Shown here in pieces: positions 1 to 10,232 of a stretch of DNA of 46,509 nt. The translations under genes were made by a program, and so were the position numbers. The stretch spans positions 1 to 46,509 of the forward strand of contig MSYE01000055.1 of assembly GCA_002176905.1 (NCBI GenBank). The letters are read 5' to 3'. Position 1 is the stretch's first letter. Every line of letters begins with the position of its first letter. Below the pieces are notes generated by a model, which did not search any database, was not told where the DNA came from, and was given only the letters and a program-made list of their open reading frames with translations. Source of the DNA: a bacterium F11 (GTDB taxonomy: Bacteria > Elusimicrobiota > Elusimicrobia > F11).

Positions 1-105
1 ACCCTGGACACAACAGCAAACGATTATGGTATCAACCTGGCCGGCAACATCACAAAAACAGGTGGAACCTTTACCTTAAACTACAGCACCTTTACCTTTG
101 ACTCC
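1..105 (+). repeat. Perfect inverted copy of 2611-2715 at window edge
   Basis: The first 105 bases are the exact reverse complement of 2611-2715; I compared them base by base and found no mismatch. Identity stops abruptly after base 105. The copy lies inside the 3' end of the giant minus-strand gene and supplies its last nine codons and stop. A perfect inverted copy exactly at a sequence edge is typical of a contig-end chimera or assembly fold-back. A real inversion is less likely, because all other internal repeats of this gene have diverged. Confidence 0.95.
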
Positions 106-3100
106 CGGGACTTGGCTTGAGATATCAACATAAATGAAGGGGGCTGATGAGAGGATAATTTGTGGATCCCAGTTACTGAACGCGGAATAAGTGGTGTATT
201 GAATAATGAACCGCTTTCCCCACAGAGTCCCTGCGTGTCCGTTTTCACCTGTGGCCTGCCAGGTGAGCTTCACGCCAAGACCTATTGTCTGAGAAGAAGC
301 TGCCAATGTGTTGATGGCTGCTGGCGCAAGAGAACCTGGGTCTTCGGGATCCAAGGCGGGCACAATATAAACGCTTCCGGAGTTGTTTCCGTTGTGGTCA
401 GAGGCATCGGCGCTTAAGATAAGGTTATCCAGGCCGTCTCCGTCAAAATCGCCGGCGGCCACGTCATGGCCCAGGGCGTAGGTGTTTCCGGTGCCGTCCC
501 AGCGCACGCTGTATTGGGTGCTTCCGTTGGATAAGGTTTTGTTTTGGGGTGTTGTTAATCCTGTTCGGGTTCCTCCATAACGCAGGTAAATAAATCCTTT
601 TTCGGTTACGGTTTCGGCTCCCATCATGAGATCCGCTATGCCGTCTGAGTTGTAATCTCCAAATCCGATCGAGGAACCCAAATAGAGATTGTCAGTGTAG
701 GCATCAAAGCGGGTTCCGTAATTGGTGCTCCCCGAATCCAATGTGAAATGGCCATCATCAATCAAATTGGCTTGGGTGTTGCCAAAGATGACATAGACGC
801 TTCCAGAGGGGCTCCCTCCATAGTGGGTGCTGGCTCTGAAGGCCAAATCCTCAAATCCATCCCCATCCCAGTCTCCAAATCCCATCCTTATTCCCAATGA
901 ATCGCCAGAACCACTGGTGGAATCGGCATCGTAGCGAATGTCATAATTGGAAGCAGTGTCCATATCCCGATTTTGTGTGGCGGTGAGAGCAGCTTGCGAA
1001 TCACCAAAAACAATATAGATACTTCCTGATGTAACCCCGTAGAAATCCGTGATCGGCGCGCTTATGGCCAAATCGGCTTTTTCATCGCCATCGTAGTAAC
1101 CAAAGACGATTTCCGTTCCCAATCGGGCGCTGTCCCCGGTTCCAAATTCGCCATCGTAGCGGATATCATAATTTGTGGCGTAAGAGAGAAGACGAATTTT
1201 TTCTTGCACCCAGTTGCTCCGGCTTGCGCCAAATTTGATGTAAGCCGAGCCGGAATCGGTTCGGGAATTTTGATCCGCATAGGGGGCCCCCATGGCCAAA
1301 TCGTCTCTTCCGTCTCCATCAAAGTCGCCGGCGGCAACTTCGTCACCCAAATAAGGGGTGTCTCCGGAGGCCATGTCCCCGTCAAATCGGGTGTCATAGT
1401 TGGTGGCATAGGAGAGGAGTTTGATTTTTTCGGTGGTTAGGTTGGCGCGCGTGTCCCCGAACTTGATGTAGACACTGCCGGCCCCGTTTCCGGCTGAATC
1501 CACGCGAGGGGCGCCCATGGCCAAATCCGCTTTCCCATCGCCATCGAAATCGCCAAAGTCAATATCAAATCCCAATTGTCCATCATTGTCCCCCCCATCA
1601 ATACCATCGTACCGAATATCAAAGTTGTCGGTGTTATCAAACTGAACAATACCGGTTCCCAAATTGGATTTGGTGTCACCAAATTTGACATACACGCTAC
1701 CCGAATTGGTGGTGGAGTTGAAATCCGTTGACCAAGCGCCCATGGCCAAATCATCGTAGCCATCGCCATCGAAATCTCCCACCGCCACCGAATAGCCCAT
1801 CTCTCCGCTTTCCCCGTCATAACGCAATTGGTAGTTGTCACCATCATCCATGTCCGTGGCATAGGTGACCCATTCGGTGGCGCCGTTCGAAAGGCCGCTG
1901 TATTGCGCTTCGGCATCTTTGGTCCAGGCGCGAATGTAATAAGTGGCCTTAAAGGTTAAACCGGTGAGGGTGTAGTATTGGGTGGTTAATGGCGTGACCC
2001 CGGATGTGCTGATATGGACCAGTGGGGCAGAGGAAACCGACGAGGTGGGGCTCCAATCGGTAAAGGAGGGGCTCGTTGTGTATTGAAGGGTGTAAATACC
2101 ATTCAAGGTTCCGGTGGTACCGTCTTCACCCGGGCTTGTCCAGGTGAGATCAATTTCTCCGGATCGGTTGGAGAGCAACGCACTTAAGTTGGTGATGTTG
2201 TGTGGGGCATTGGCGCCAGCTTCAAAGCTCCAGTTTTCGTTTCCGCCGTTGTTGATCGAAGTATCTCCCGCTGCAATTTCTTGGCCGCCGTTGGCATCGG
2301 AGGAGCTCACATCCACATAGGTAACCGAATTTTGATGGGTGTTGTTTAGGTGCCATTGGGTGGTGCCGTTGGTGGAGCGGAGCACTATATAATAGGACGA
2401 ATCTCCGTTTACGTTAAAAGTGGAGATGGTGAAGGTGGTGTTTCCCGCAAAATACAGGGTGGCCGAGGAACTTAAGTCTGTGGCGCTCACGTAGAGTTCG
2501 GCGGCCGTAAAGGTGCTGGAGAAGGTCACCCCGCTCGCATGGGTGTTGGCCACTGTGATCTGGTCAAAGGTTTCGGAGGTGGCAGAATAAAACGCTTGGC
2601 TTTGGGTGGTGGAGTCAAAGGTAAAGGTGCTGTAGTTTAAGGTAAAGGTTCCACCTGTTTTTGTGATGTTGCCGGCCAGGTTGATACCATAATCGTTTGC
2701 TGTTGTGTCCAGGGTACCAGCTGTGATGGTGAGGTTGCCGTTGATATCCAAGGTGTCTTGCAAGTTCACGCTGTTGCCGGATTTGTCGATCTCAACATAA
2801 TAAAATCCAGTGGCATCAGAGGTCAGATTCTGTGCGCCAGAGCCATTGAAAACCACGGTGCTTTGCGCAATGGTGATGGATTCTTTGGAGCCGGCGTTCC
2901 AATGACCACCCACCGTAATAATGGTGCCGTTTCCTTCGTTGTTGGTGTAGGTATCGGAGGTATTGAGTGTTCCATTAATCACAATATCGTTTGTGACTGT
3001 GATGTCATATCCGTTTGTGCGATAAACATCGCCGCTGTTAATGGTAAGACTGTCCATGGTGGAATCGCTCTCCAAGGTTGTGGTGTCTGGGCTAGCTCCA

Positions 3101-6100
3101 ATGTAAACATCTCCCAAATTGTTGTTGTTGGAGGTTAAGGTGAGGTCTCCCACCAAACGCAACACACCAGTGCCAGCATCTTTGGTAAAGGTGTCATCCG
3201 CCAAAGAAATGTTTCCGGTGACAGAGAGATGGTTGTTGGTTCCTTGATTCAGCACGGTTCCTCCGGCCAAGGTGATGGCGGTAAAGGTGCTGGCCGCTGA
3301 CAACTGGACGGTGGACCCGGCGGTTAAACTTAATGCAGGCTCATAACTAACAGCGCCTAAGAAAATCTTTTTGCCGTTTTCGTTCATGTCCGTCCCTTCA
3401 TAAGTAATCGACCCGCCACTCTCAGCCTGAAGGGTGACGTTGTTGTCGCTGGTCTCAACCAGGAAGGTGCCGTGGTTGGTCAATTTTCCGCTGTTTCCAA
3501 TGGTGAAGGGAACCGCCACGCCCGAGGCATTCAACCGCAACGTTCCTCCATTATTAATAGAGACCGAGGCAATCACCACCGATCCCGTGGCGGTGACAAT
3601 GTGGGTGTCGAGGATGACCGCGGTATCGATGTTCCGGGGGATATACCCCAGGTTCCATGTTCCGGCCTGATGCCAATTGCCGGTTCCCGCTGAGGTCAGG
3701 GTGTGAGCGGGAAAATCCCAATTGCTGTTGTTCCCCAAATTCACGCCGTTCGAAGTGGCATCAATTTCGATTCCTTGATCCGCGTTGGAATCCTTGACTT
3801 CCACGTAGCTCACGTTGTTCAAACTGGTGTTATCAAGCAGCCATTGTGTTCCGCTGGTGGTGGATTTCAACACGATGTTGTTACTGGCATCGCCGTTCAC
3901 GGCAAACGTTGAAACCGTAAATGTCGCCTGACCCGCAAAATAAAGCGTGGCGGATGAACTTAAACCGGCCGCATCAACATACAACTGCACCGCTGTGAAA
4001 CTGCTGGAAAAAGTTAAACCGCTTGAATGGATGTTGGATGAGACAAGGTGGGAGAAGGTTTCTCCGCCGGGGACGTAGACGGTTTGGCCTTGGGATGCGG
4101 AATCAAAGGTGATGGTGCTGGAATTCACAATCAGGTTTCCACTGGTTTTTGTCCAGTCTTTTTCGGCGCTGATATTGTAGTCAGATCCGGAGGTATCCAG
4201 GTTTCCGTTGGTATGGACAAAGTCACCATTGATATCCAAATCTCCGCCCAAGGTGAGGGTGGTGCCGGGATCTTTATCAATTTTCACGTAATAAAAACCC
4301 GTTCCACCCGGGGTTAAGGTTTGGGCTTTGTCTCCGGAGAAGGTGAGGCTGGAGGTGCCGCAAATATAAGACCCGCCGGTGCGAATCATGTCGCCTTGCA
4401 TGGTGATGGTGGAAGTGCCCATGTTGATGATGCCGTTGTTCTGGCTGAAATAACTCGAAATCGTAATGGCAAAACCCTGACTATTGAAGGTACCGGTGTA
4501 ACCCGAGAAGGTGAGGGTGGCAATGTTGATGGTTTTGTCCACGTTCACGTTGGAGACATGAACACCATTGAAGACAACCGTGTGGGAGGCAAGGGGAACA
4601 TCTCTTCCACTGGCTCCGCCGCTCACATAAGCCCAATTGTCGGTGTTGTCCCAGTTGCTTTCGCCGGTGGCCACCCAATAACGTTCGCCCACGTCCACTT
4701 CCGGAGCGGTGAAATCCCATCCGTCGTTGTTGATAACATCCACTGTGGTTCCATCATAAGCAATGATATCAATACCCGGTGTGGCGTTCGAAGAACTCAC
4801 CTCAACATACGTCACGGTGTTTTGATGGGTGTTGTCCAAATACCACTGATAATCCGTGGAGGTGGATTTTAACACGATGCTGTTGCTGGCATCGCCGCTC
4901 ACGTTAAAGGTGGAGATCGTGACCGTGGCCTGGCCCGCGAAATAGATCGTTGTCGCGTTGCCTAGATCCTCGGTGCTCGTATAAAAACCGGCCGCGGTGA
5001 AGGAACTGGAGAAAGTGAGGCCTCCGGAAGCGGTGTTGGAGGAGATGATGTCGGCATAGGAATAACCGTAAGCGGTTTGGGCGGTTATGCCATCAAAACT
5101 CACGGTGGAGACGTTTACGTTTAAGGTGGTGACCTGGCGGGTGTCCCAATCGCCGGCCACCGACCAGAGCGCATTTCCCAAACTCACTTGTTTGTTGCTG
5201 AGTTGAATGTCGCCGGTTAAGGTGATGGCTTGGTTGTTGGTGGCGTTATCAATGTGGCCGTCGTTGGCACCCCCGCCGTAATACGCACTGGTGGCGGTGA
5301 TCGAAGAAATGTTCACGGCCGCGTTGATCACCACACCGCTCACACCGTTTCCATCAAAGTACGCCCGGTTGTCCGCGCCCGGTGTGCAGGAACACGGTGA
5401 TCCGCCTGATGACATGGACCAATTGGCGCCGACGTTCCAATTGCCGGTGGAACCGGAATTGTTCAGAATCCAAAACCGGTCTCCGGTGTCGGGGAAGGCC
5501 CATTTTAGGTTGTTCCCCAAATCAACGCCGTTGTTGGAATTGTCTACGGTGATGCCTTGGTCGGCGTTGGAATCTTGCACCTCCACGTAACTCACGCTGT
5601 TTTGGCTGGTGTTGTCCAAATGCCATTGGGTTCCGCTGGAGGTTGATTTCAACACGATGTTGTTGGAGGCGTCGCCGTTGACCGTAACAGTGGAAATCGT
5701 AAAAGTGGATTGGGCGGCGAAATAGATCGTGGCAGAGGAGCTTAAGTCTGCGGCGCTTACCGACAACTGCGCGGCGGTGAAGTCGTTGTTAAAAGTTAAA
5801 CCGCTTGAATGGATATTGGCGGAAACAAGATTGGCAAAGGTTTCTCCGGTTGTCATGTACACCGATTGGCTGCGCGAGGAAGATTCAAAGGTAACAGTAG
5901 AGGTTCCTGCATTAAAGGTGCCGGATGTTTTCGTCCAATCGCCGCCCACAGTCATAGTGGAAGCATTTAAGTTGAAGGTTCCACCATCAATCAGTACATC
6001 GCTTGAGACCGTGAGCGCGTAGTCGTTTCCAGAATCGGTGTCCAGGGTTCCATCGGAGATGCGCAAGTCTTGATCAATGATAACGTCTTCGCCTAAGGTC

Positions 6101-9100
6101 CAGGTTTTTCCGGATCCATTGAAACGAACATGGGTAAGGCGTCGGCCAGTCAGGGTAAGGGATTGGCCGTAGGTGCCGGTAAACGTAACAGTGGACCCTT
6201 CCGCATCAAAGGTTCCGGCGGTTAAGGAGAGATCGCCATCCAGCGTGACAGGGGAGGTGTCCATTTTCACGGTGCCACCGGTTTGTGAAAAGGAACTGGA
6301 GATGGTGACGTTGTACCCGTTAAAGTCCAATTCCCCAGCGTAGTTGGTGACCGACAAGGTGGCCACTTGGATGTTTTTATCAACCCGGCAATTACCGGCC
6401 CCGTTGTTATCAAAGATCACGGTGTGGCTGCTCAAGGGGACTTGGGCCCCGGAACTCCCATTGCTTGTTAACGCCCAGTTGGTTGTATCATCCCAATCTC
6501 CGGCATCGCCTGAAACCCAATAGCGTTCGCCAATGTCGGTTTCTTCGCCCGCCTCTTCGGCCACGGTCAAACGGGGCGAGACGGAGTACAGGTTATACGG
6601 TGATCCATCATTGGTCACGCGGAATTCGTAAGTGCCACCCGCCACCGCTTCGGTGGCCACCGCGATGGCCCACTCGTGTTCCGTCCGTGTTGACACCGAC
6701 AGCGAGGTGGAGGTCCCCGAGGGGTTGACGTCATCCATCACGCGCCCGGCAATGAAATCGCCTGAGGTATTGAAGGTGTCTGTGCTGGCATCGCCGGGGC
6801 TGGCGGAAATTTCATCGGATCCCAACAGATTGATGGGGTTGGAATCACTCGCCACCGCGGTCCAGGATTCGTAACTGCCCAATCGACGAAATTCGAGCCG
6901 GGGACTGATGGATGTTGAGGACCCCTCTTGGTTGTAGGTCTCCACCCGCAACCGAATGACGGTGGAGATGCTGGGGGTGACATTCGTCGCGTTGGCGTTC
7001 ATGGCCAAACTGTTATAGGGATCGGCGCCGTTGGGGCCATCACTGGCGGTGTCTTCCAACCACCGGAAGTTCCGCTGCTCCAAGACCGGAGGATAGGGAA
7101 TATGAGTCACCGTAATGTCATCCACATAAGCGCTTTCTGTTGTGGCATTGGAATAGGCACTCCATCTTATGGCCAAAGTGGAAACCGCAGCCGTGCTGGG
7201 AAAGGTGAATGTCTCCCAAAACCATTCGTCATGATTGTCTTTTGCGGTGTTACTCTTCGTGGTGACGACCACATTCCAGGTTCCATCCTTCCCGTCGGTC
7301 GTGCTGGTTGAGTAAGCAAACCGCACACCTTCATTGTTCTCTTGGTCGTCCAGCTGCCAGGCCCACTGAATCGTCACGTCCCTTAAGCCGTCGGCATCAA
7401 CCTCGTTGTACGCCAAATCGTAACTTTCCGGGCTTCCCCACCCATCGCCGGCATTATTAAAGTCTAAATTGGGATCCGAAGGATAGGGGGTCTCCCCACC
7501 TGCCACAGCCCCATTCACCACACGTACATCATCATTATCGCCATTGCCTTGAATCACCACCCAGCCGGATTCATCCTGGGCTGTGTCGCCTGATCCATTC
7601 CAGGGGTCATCTACGGTTGGAAACGATTCACTGAATAGGGTCACGGCACTGGGTTTGGCCAGAACCGTCACATCGGTCCCAACGACCCGTTGATTCAATG
7701 AGCCATCCCCGCCTCCATCATCCCCAATAATATACAGGGTATTGGTATACTCGCCCGCCGTGATCCCCGCTGTGATCGACGTTGATGAGAAGGTAATGGT
7801 TTTGGTGCCTCCCGCCGCCATGACAAACGAACTTCCTTCTATCTTGGTGGTGACGGTGGTGGAATTCGCATCGTAAAATTCCACTTTGGTATTGGTGCCA
7901 ATCGTCACCGAAACGGTCGAATCGTTCTTGATTTTCGCGGTCCAACTGATGGTTGCGCCTGCGACTTCAACCGAATTGGGCGACCAGGGATCCGCCTCAT
8001 CGGAATTGAGAACAATGGTGGGCCCCACCTTCACCGGATCGGTCACCGTCACCTCAAACTCACTCGACCCATCGGTCAAGGTTAAGGTGGGTTGATACGC
8101 CCCGCCTAAAAAGGCACTGTTCACATTCTGAAGCGAAAAGGTGAGCGTGGTAACGGTGTTGGTGGCCACCTCCGTGTTGGAAGTCAAGGTTGAGGTGTAC
8201 ACTTGCGATCCATCGGTAAAGGTAAACGTCGAATTGGTGGTAAAGGTATATGAATTCGATGCGTCCCCTTTCACTTTAAGCGAAAACTGCGCGTTGTCTC
8301 CCGCATCCACCTCCGCCGGCGACAAAAACCCCGGCTCGTAAAATAACTCCGCACCCAGGAAATGGAGAATGCGGTGATTCCACTCATCCATGACATAGAG
8401 ATGGGGACCTGAGGCAACTGCATAATCAGGGTAATTGAGTGAGGTTGCACTGGGACTGCCCCCCTGATTGGCGTCGGTGTCGGTGAAATTCGATTGGCCA
8501 ATCACTTCATCAGCAGAAGCGTTATTGGTGGTCGGAATCGTATTGAAAATCAACACCCGGTGGTTGCCATTGTCTGCAATATACAGCTTTCCACTATCGA
8601 CATACACATTGTCTGGACCACTTAACGTATGGGCCGCAGCCGATCCACCTTTATTGGGCGAGACATTCGAAAAATTGGTTTGCCCGATGACCACATTGGC
8701 CGAGACGTTATTGATGCTCGGAATGTTGTTCCAAATCAATACGCGATTGTTAGTGGTGTCCGCAACGTAAAGCTTTGATCCATCGGAATGGACCCCATAC
8801 GGTTTGTTAAGCGTGAAAGCGTCAGGGGACCCCGCTTGATTGGCATCTTGCGAAGAATAATTGACTTGACCCACCACCGCCGAGGCGTTGGGATTATTGG
8901 AAGTGGGAACCGGATCAAAAATCATGATCCGGCTTTGCTGCGTATCTGCCACAAACAGTTTATCCCCCGCCACAGAAATATCGGCTGGAGTCCAGAAACC
9001 GTCCTGACCCGGGTTTGATGATCCTGCCCCCGCATTTTGGGTTTGTCCATTCCAAGCACTCTGGCCCACCAGCACATTGGCATCGATATCGTTGGAGGTG

Positions 9101-9579
9101 GGGACGGTGTTGTAAATCTTGATTCGATGATTGGCCGAATCACAAACGAAAAGCTTGGTGCCATCGGTATCAACGGCATAGGGACTGCTGATAGATCCTG
9201 CATCTACAGCAGGGGTATTTCCCGTTCGGTCGGTCCAGGTTGGTTGGCCCAACACCACATCGGCCGGGGCGTTACTGGTCGAGGGAAGGGAGTTGTGAAT
9301 GACAATTCGGTTGTTGTTCGAGTCGGCAATAGCCAACTTCCCCCCGATAATAACCAATCCTTGGGGCCACCGTAAACTTCTCTGGGTGGGAGGATCAATG
9401 CTCCCGTTTTCCGTAAATTCATCGTACCCCAAAACAAAATCCGCGGTGTGGCCATTGTCAAAACCCCAACCTAACTGTGGGACAATAGGAAGGAAAACAA
9501 CGGAGAGGAATAGAGATAGAAATGGCAATAAGATGCGAGGAATGTAAAACTGCGATTTAAGGGGTTTTTCCGACGCCAT
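76..9579 (-). CDS. Giant exported NHL / beta-solenoid-like / FN3 / FG-GAP repeat protein, 3' end artefactual
   Basis: This is a very large exported surface protein of 3167 aa as read. A signal peptide or membrane segment lies at residues 1-40. Six NHL-type beta-propeller blades follow (about 45-430, with ADSNNNRI/ADTTNNRV-type motifs), then Ig/CARDB-like and jelly-roll-like stretches (about 440-1030). A long run of Thr/Ser/Asn-rich beta repeats (about 1040-2330) has several ERYWV..G.WDDTTNWA-type starts. An FN3 domain comes next (about 2340-2430), then seven FG-GAP repeats with DxDxDG calcium loops (about 2440-3050), and a second FN3 that is cut off. The final residues after SSQVPG are read from the 105-bp inverted copy at the window edge, so the real protein continues beyond the window. 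No Shine-Dalgarno is visible before the ATG. A role in adhesion or surface structure is inferred. Many opposite-strand ORFs here are shadows. Confidence 0.9.
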   Translation of the reverse strand: MASEKPLKSQFYIPRILLPFLSLFLSVVFLPIVPQLGWGFDNGHTADFVLGYDEFTENGSIDPPTQRSLRWPQGLVIIGGKLAIADSNNNRIVIHNSLPSTSNAPADVVLGQPTWTDRTGNTPAVDAGSISSPYAVDTDGTKLFVCDSANHRIKIYNTVPTSNDIDANVLVGQSAWNGQTQNAGAGSSNPGQDGFWTPADISVAGDKLFVADTQQSRIMIFDPVPTSNNPNASAVVGQVNYSSQDANQAGSPDAFTLNKPYGVHSDGSKLYVADTTNNRVLIWNNIPSINNVSANVVIGQTNFSNVSPNKGGSAAAHTLSGPDNVYVDSGKLYIADNGNHRVLIFNTIPTTNNASADEVIGQSNFTDTDANQGGSPSATSLNYPDYAVASGPHLYVMDEWNHRILHFLGAELFYEPGFLSPAEVDAGDNAQFSLKVKGDASNSYTFTTNSTFTFTDGSQVYTSTLTSNTEVATNTVTTLTFSLQNVNSAFLGGAYQPTLTLTDGSSEFEVTVTDPVKVGPTIVLNSDEADPWSPNSVEVAGATISWTAKIKNDSTVSVTIGTNTKVEFYDANSTTVTTKIEGSSFVMAAGGTKTITFSSTSITAGITAGEYTNTLYIIGDDGGGDGSLNQRVVGTDVTVLAKPSAVTLFSESFPTVDDPWNGSGDTAQDESGWVVIQGNGDNDDVRVVNGAVAGGETPYPSDPNLDFNNAGDGWGSPESYDLAYNEVDADGLRDVTIQWAWQLDDQENNEGVRFAYSTSTTDGKDGTWNVVVTTKSNTAKDNHDEWFWETFTFPSTAAVSTLAIRWSAYSNATTESAYVDDITVTHIPYPPVLEQRNFRWLEDTASDGPNGADPYNSLAMNANATNVTPSISTVIRLRVETYNQEGSSTSISPRLEFRRLGSYESWTAVASDSNPINLLGSDEISASPGDASTDTFNTSGDFIAGRVMDDVNPSGTSTSLSVSTRTEHEWAIAVATEAVAGGTYEFRVTNDGSPYNLYSVSPRLTVAEEAGEETDIGERYWVSGDAGDWDDTTNWALTSNGSSGAQVPLSSHTVIFDNNGAGNCRVDKNIQVATLSVTNYAGELDFNGYNVTISSSFSQTGGTVKMDTSPVTLDGDLSLTAGTFDAEGSTVTFTGTYGQSLTLTGRRLTHVRFNGSGKTWTLGEDVIIDQDLRISDGTLDTDSGNDYALTVSSDVLIDGGTFNLNASTMTVGGDWTKTSGTFNAGTSTVTFESSSRSQSVYMTTGETFANLVSANIHSSGLTFNNDFTAAQLSVSAADLSSSATIYFAAQSTFTISTVTVNGDASNNIVLKSTSSGTQWHLDNTSQNSVSYVEVQDSNADQGITVDNSNNGVDLGNNLKWAFPDTGDRFWILNNSGSTGNWNVGANWSMSSGGSPCSCTPGADNRAYFDGNGVSGVVINAAVNISSITATSAYYGGGANDGHIDNATNNQAITLTGDIQLSNKQVSLGNALWSVAGDWDTRQVTTLNVNVSTVSFDGITAQTAYGYSYADIISSNTASGGLTFSSSFTAAGFYTSTEDLGNATTIYFAGQATVTISTFNVSGDASNSIVLKSTSTDYQWYLDNTHQNTVTYVEVSSSNATPGIDIIAYDGTTVDVINNDGWDFTAPEVDVGERYWVATGESNWDNTDNWAYVSGGASGRDVPLASHTVVFNGVHVSNVNVDKTINIATLTFSGYTGTFNSQGFAITISSYFSQNNGIINMGTSTITMQGDMIRTGGSYICGTSSLTFSGDKAQTLTPGGTGFYYVKIDKDPGTTLTLGGDLDINGDFVHTNGNLDTSGSDYNISAEKDWTKTSGNLIVNSSTITFDSASQGQTVYVPGGETFSHLVSSNIHSSGLTFSSSFTAVQLYVDAAGLSSSATLYFAGQATFTVSTFAVNGDASNNIVLKSTTSGTQWLLDNTSLNNVSYVEVKDSNADQGIEIDATSNGVNLGNNSNWDFPAHTLTSAGTGNWHQAGTWNLGYIPRNIDTAVILDTHIVTATGSVVIASVSINNGGTLRLNASGVAVPFTIGNSGKLTNHGTFLVETSDNNVTLQAESGGSITYEGTDMNENGKKIFLGAVSYEPALSLTAGSTVQLSAASTFTAITLAGGTVLNQGTNNHLSVTGNISLADDTFTKDAGTGVLRLVGDLTLTSNNNNLGDVYIGASPDTTTLESDSTMDSLTINSGDVYRTNGYDITVTNDIVINGTLNTSDTYTNNEGNGTIITVGGHWNAGSKESITIAQSTVVFNGSGAQNLTSDATGFYYVEIDKSGNSVNLQDTLDINGNLTITAGTLDTTANDYGINLAGNITKTGGTFTLNYSTFTFDSTTQSQAFYSATSETFDQITVANTHASGVTFSSTFTAAELYVSATDLSSSATLYFAGNTTFTISTFNVNGDSSYYIVLRSTNGTTQWHLNNTHQNSVTYVDVSSSDANGGQEIAAGDTSINNGGNENWSFEAGANAPHNITNLSALLSNRSGEIDLTWTSPGEDGTTGTLNGIYTLQYTTSPSFTDWSPTSSVSSAPLVHISTSGVTPLTTQYYTLTGLTFKATYYIRAWTKDAEAQYSGLSNGATEWVTYATDMDDGDNYQLRYDGESGEMGYSVAVGDFDGDGYDDLAMGAWSTDFNSTTNSGSVYVKFGDTKSNLGTGIVQFDNTDNFDIRYDGIDGGDNDGQLGFDIDFGDFDGDGKADLAMGAPRVDSAGNGAGSVYIKFGDTRANLTTEKIKLLSYATNYDTRFDGDMASGDTPYLGDEVAAGDFDGDGRDDLAMGAPYADQNSRTDSGSAYIKFGASRSNWVQEKIRLLSYATNYDIRYDGEFGTGDSARLGTEIVFGYYDGDEKADLAISAPITDFYGVTSGSIYIVFGDSQAALTATQNRDMDTASNYDIRYDADSTSGSGDSLGIRMGFGDWDGDGFEDLAFRASTHYGGSPSGSVYVIFGNTQANLIDDGHFTLDSGSTNYGTRFDAYTDNLYLGSSIGFGDYNSDGIADLMMGAETVTEKGFIYLRYGGTRTGLTTPQNKTLSNGSTQYSVRWDGTGNTYALGHDVAAGDFDGDGLDNLILSADASDHNGNNSGSVYIVPALDPEDPGSLAPAAINTLAASSQTIGLGVKLTWQATGENGHAGTLWGKRFIIQYTTYSAFSNWDPQIILSSAPFIYVDISSQVPGVKGKGAVV
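2300..5760 (-). repeat. Four diverged copies of a beta-repeat module inside the giant gene
   Basis: A module of about 80 residues recurs four times within the giant gene, near 5570-5750, 4800-4990, 3780-3970 and 2320-2490. It starts around SSATLYFAG, passes through NGDASNNIVLKST and QWxLDNT, and ends near YVEV. The copies are clearly homologous but differ at many positions, as expected for an old internal amplification. Between them lie shorter T-FSG-QTL beta-strand repeats. Confidence 0.7.
2611..2715 (-). repeat. Internal source of the window-edge inverted repeat
   Basis: This stretch encodes part of the beta-repeat region of the giant protein and reads naturally in its frame. Bases 1-105 repeat it exactly in inverse orientation. 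It is therefore the probable original, and the edge copy the probable artefact. Confidence 0.9.
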
Positions 9580-9719
9580 ATATATAATGTAAAGGTGTTT
9601 TTCCGAATATCAAGGTAAAGTTCGATTGGACTTTAGGTTTCTAAAAGGCGGTAAAACGCCTCTAATTTGCGAGGTGATTTTGTTCAAATTTTGGGGTTTT
9701 GAATGAATAATTGGTGACA

Positions 9720-9751
9720 GGAAAAAAACGCAATAAATTGCGTTTTTTTCC
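9720..9751. terminator. Bidirectional intrinsic terminator
   Basis: A perfect 14-bp stem (GGAAAAAAACGCAA, loop TAAA, TTGCGTTTTTTTCC) carries T-runs in both directions. It lies directly beyond repeat element R1, downstream of the minus-strand four-helix-bundle gene. It also insulates the giant gene's promoter region from the repeat island. Confidence 0.85.
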
Positions 9752-9813
9752 GGTACTCGGTGCTTGGTACTCGAAAAGCCGTTGCGAGTACCTAGCACCG
9801 AGCACCAAGTACC
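9752..9813 (-). repeat. Palindromic heptamer element R1
   Basis: On the minus strand this reads as four heptamers of type GGTRCTN, the core GCAACGGCTTTTC, then three complementary heptamers (GAGTACC, AAGCACC, GAGTACC). The innermost heptamers pair perfectly. It starts 4 nt after the stop codon of the four-helix-bundle gene (TAA, aggc, GGTACTT). In core orientation it is opposite to R2-R4. Confidence 0.9.
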
Positions 9814-9817
9814 GCCT

Positions 9818-10168
9818 TTAGCCTTTCATCAACCGCCTCATCATCCTCTGCTCATGATCCAATTTCCCATTCATTCTTCTTAAATCCACTTCCGAAATAT
9901 ATTTCAACCTAAAACTCGCCTCGATTTGAGTCTCAAGCTCTGCACAAGATCCAAGGGAAAATGTTAAAAATCTGCGAAATTCTTTTGGATTTAATCGATT
10001 AAATCCCTCAGCAATATTTGATGGGATTGACATGGAGGCGCGACGCATCTGGGAAACCAACGAAAAGAGTTCGGATTGTGGGTAATTCTTCGTTAGGGAA
10101 TATATATCTACCACAATCTCCATTCCGAGTTGCCAAATCTTTAGGTCACGAAAGTTTTTGAAAGCCAC
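9818..10168 (-). CDS. Four-helix bundle protein (23S rRNA intervening-sequence / S23 family)
   Basis: A 116-aa all-helical protein with the family's typical opening (FRDLKIWQLGMEI) and the central segment SQMRRASMSIPSNIAEGFNR, diagnostic of the S23/four-helix-bundle family (PF05635). The start is GTG. A GATAAT-like -10 hexamer lies 3 nt upstream, suggesting a leaderless or very short leader. The family occurs within 23S rRNA intervening sequences, as scattered chromosomal genes, and as the Avd accessory protein of diversity-generating retroelements. No reverse transcriptase or template repeat is seen here, so Avd function is not supported. It is the only minus-strand gene within the repeat island, lying between R1 and R2. 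Its cellular role is unknown. Confidence 0.9.
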   Translation of the reverse strand: MAFKNFRDLKIWQLGMEIVVDIYSLTKNYPQSELFSLVSQMRRASMSIPSNIAEGFNRLNPKEFRRFLTFSLGSCAELETQIEASFRLKYISEVDLRRMNGKLDHEQRMMRRLMKG

Positions 10169-10232
10169 GACATTATCTTACAAGGGTTGGCTTGGGAGTT
10201 GTGTCAGAGGGAGGTAAAAGAATTGTAAATGC

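Noticed and set aside
4321..4872. Plus-strand open frame of 183 codons opposite the giant gene
   Set aside because: It and many similar plus-strand frames between 160 and 9547 are antisense shadows of the repetitive, low-stop-density giant coding region; they have Val/Gly-rich translations without domains or ribosome sites.
9818..10168. Avd protein of a diversity-generating retroelement
   Set aside because: The four-helix-bundle fold is shared, but there is no reverse transcriptase, no template/variable repeat pair and no adenine-biased variable region nearby.
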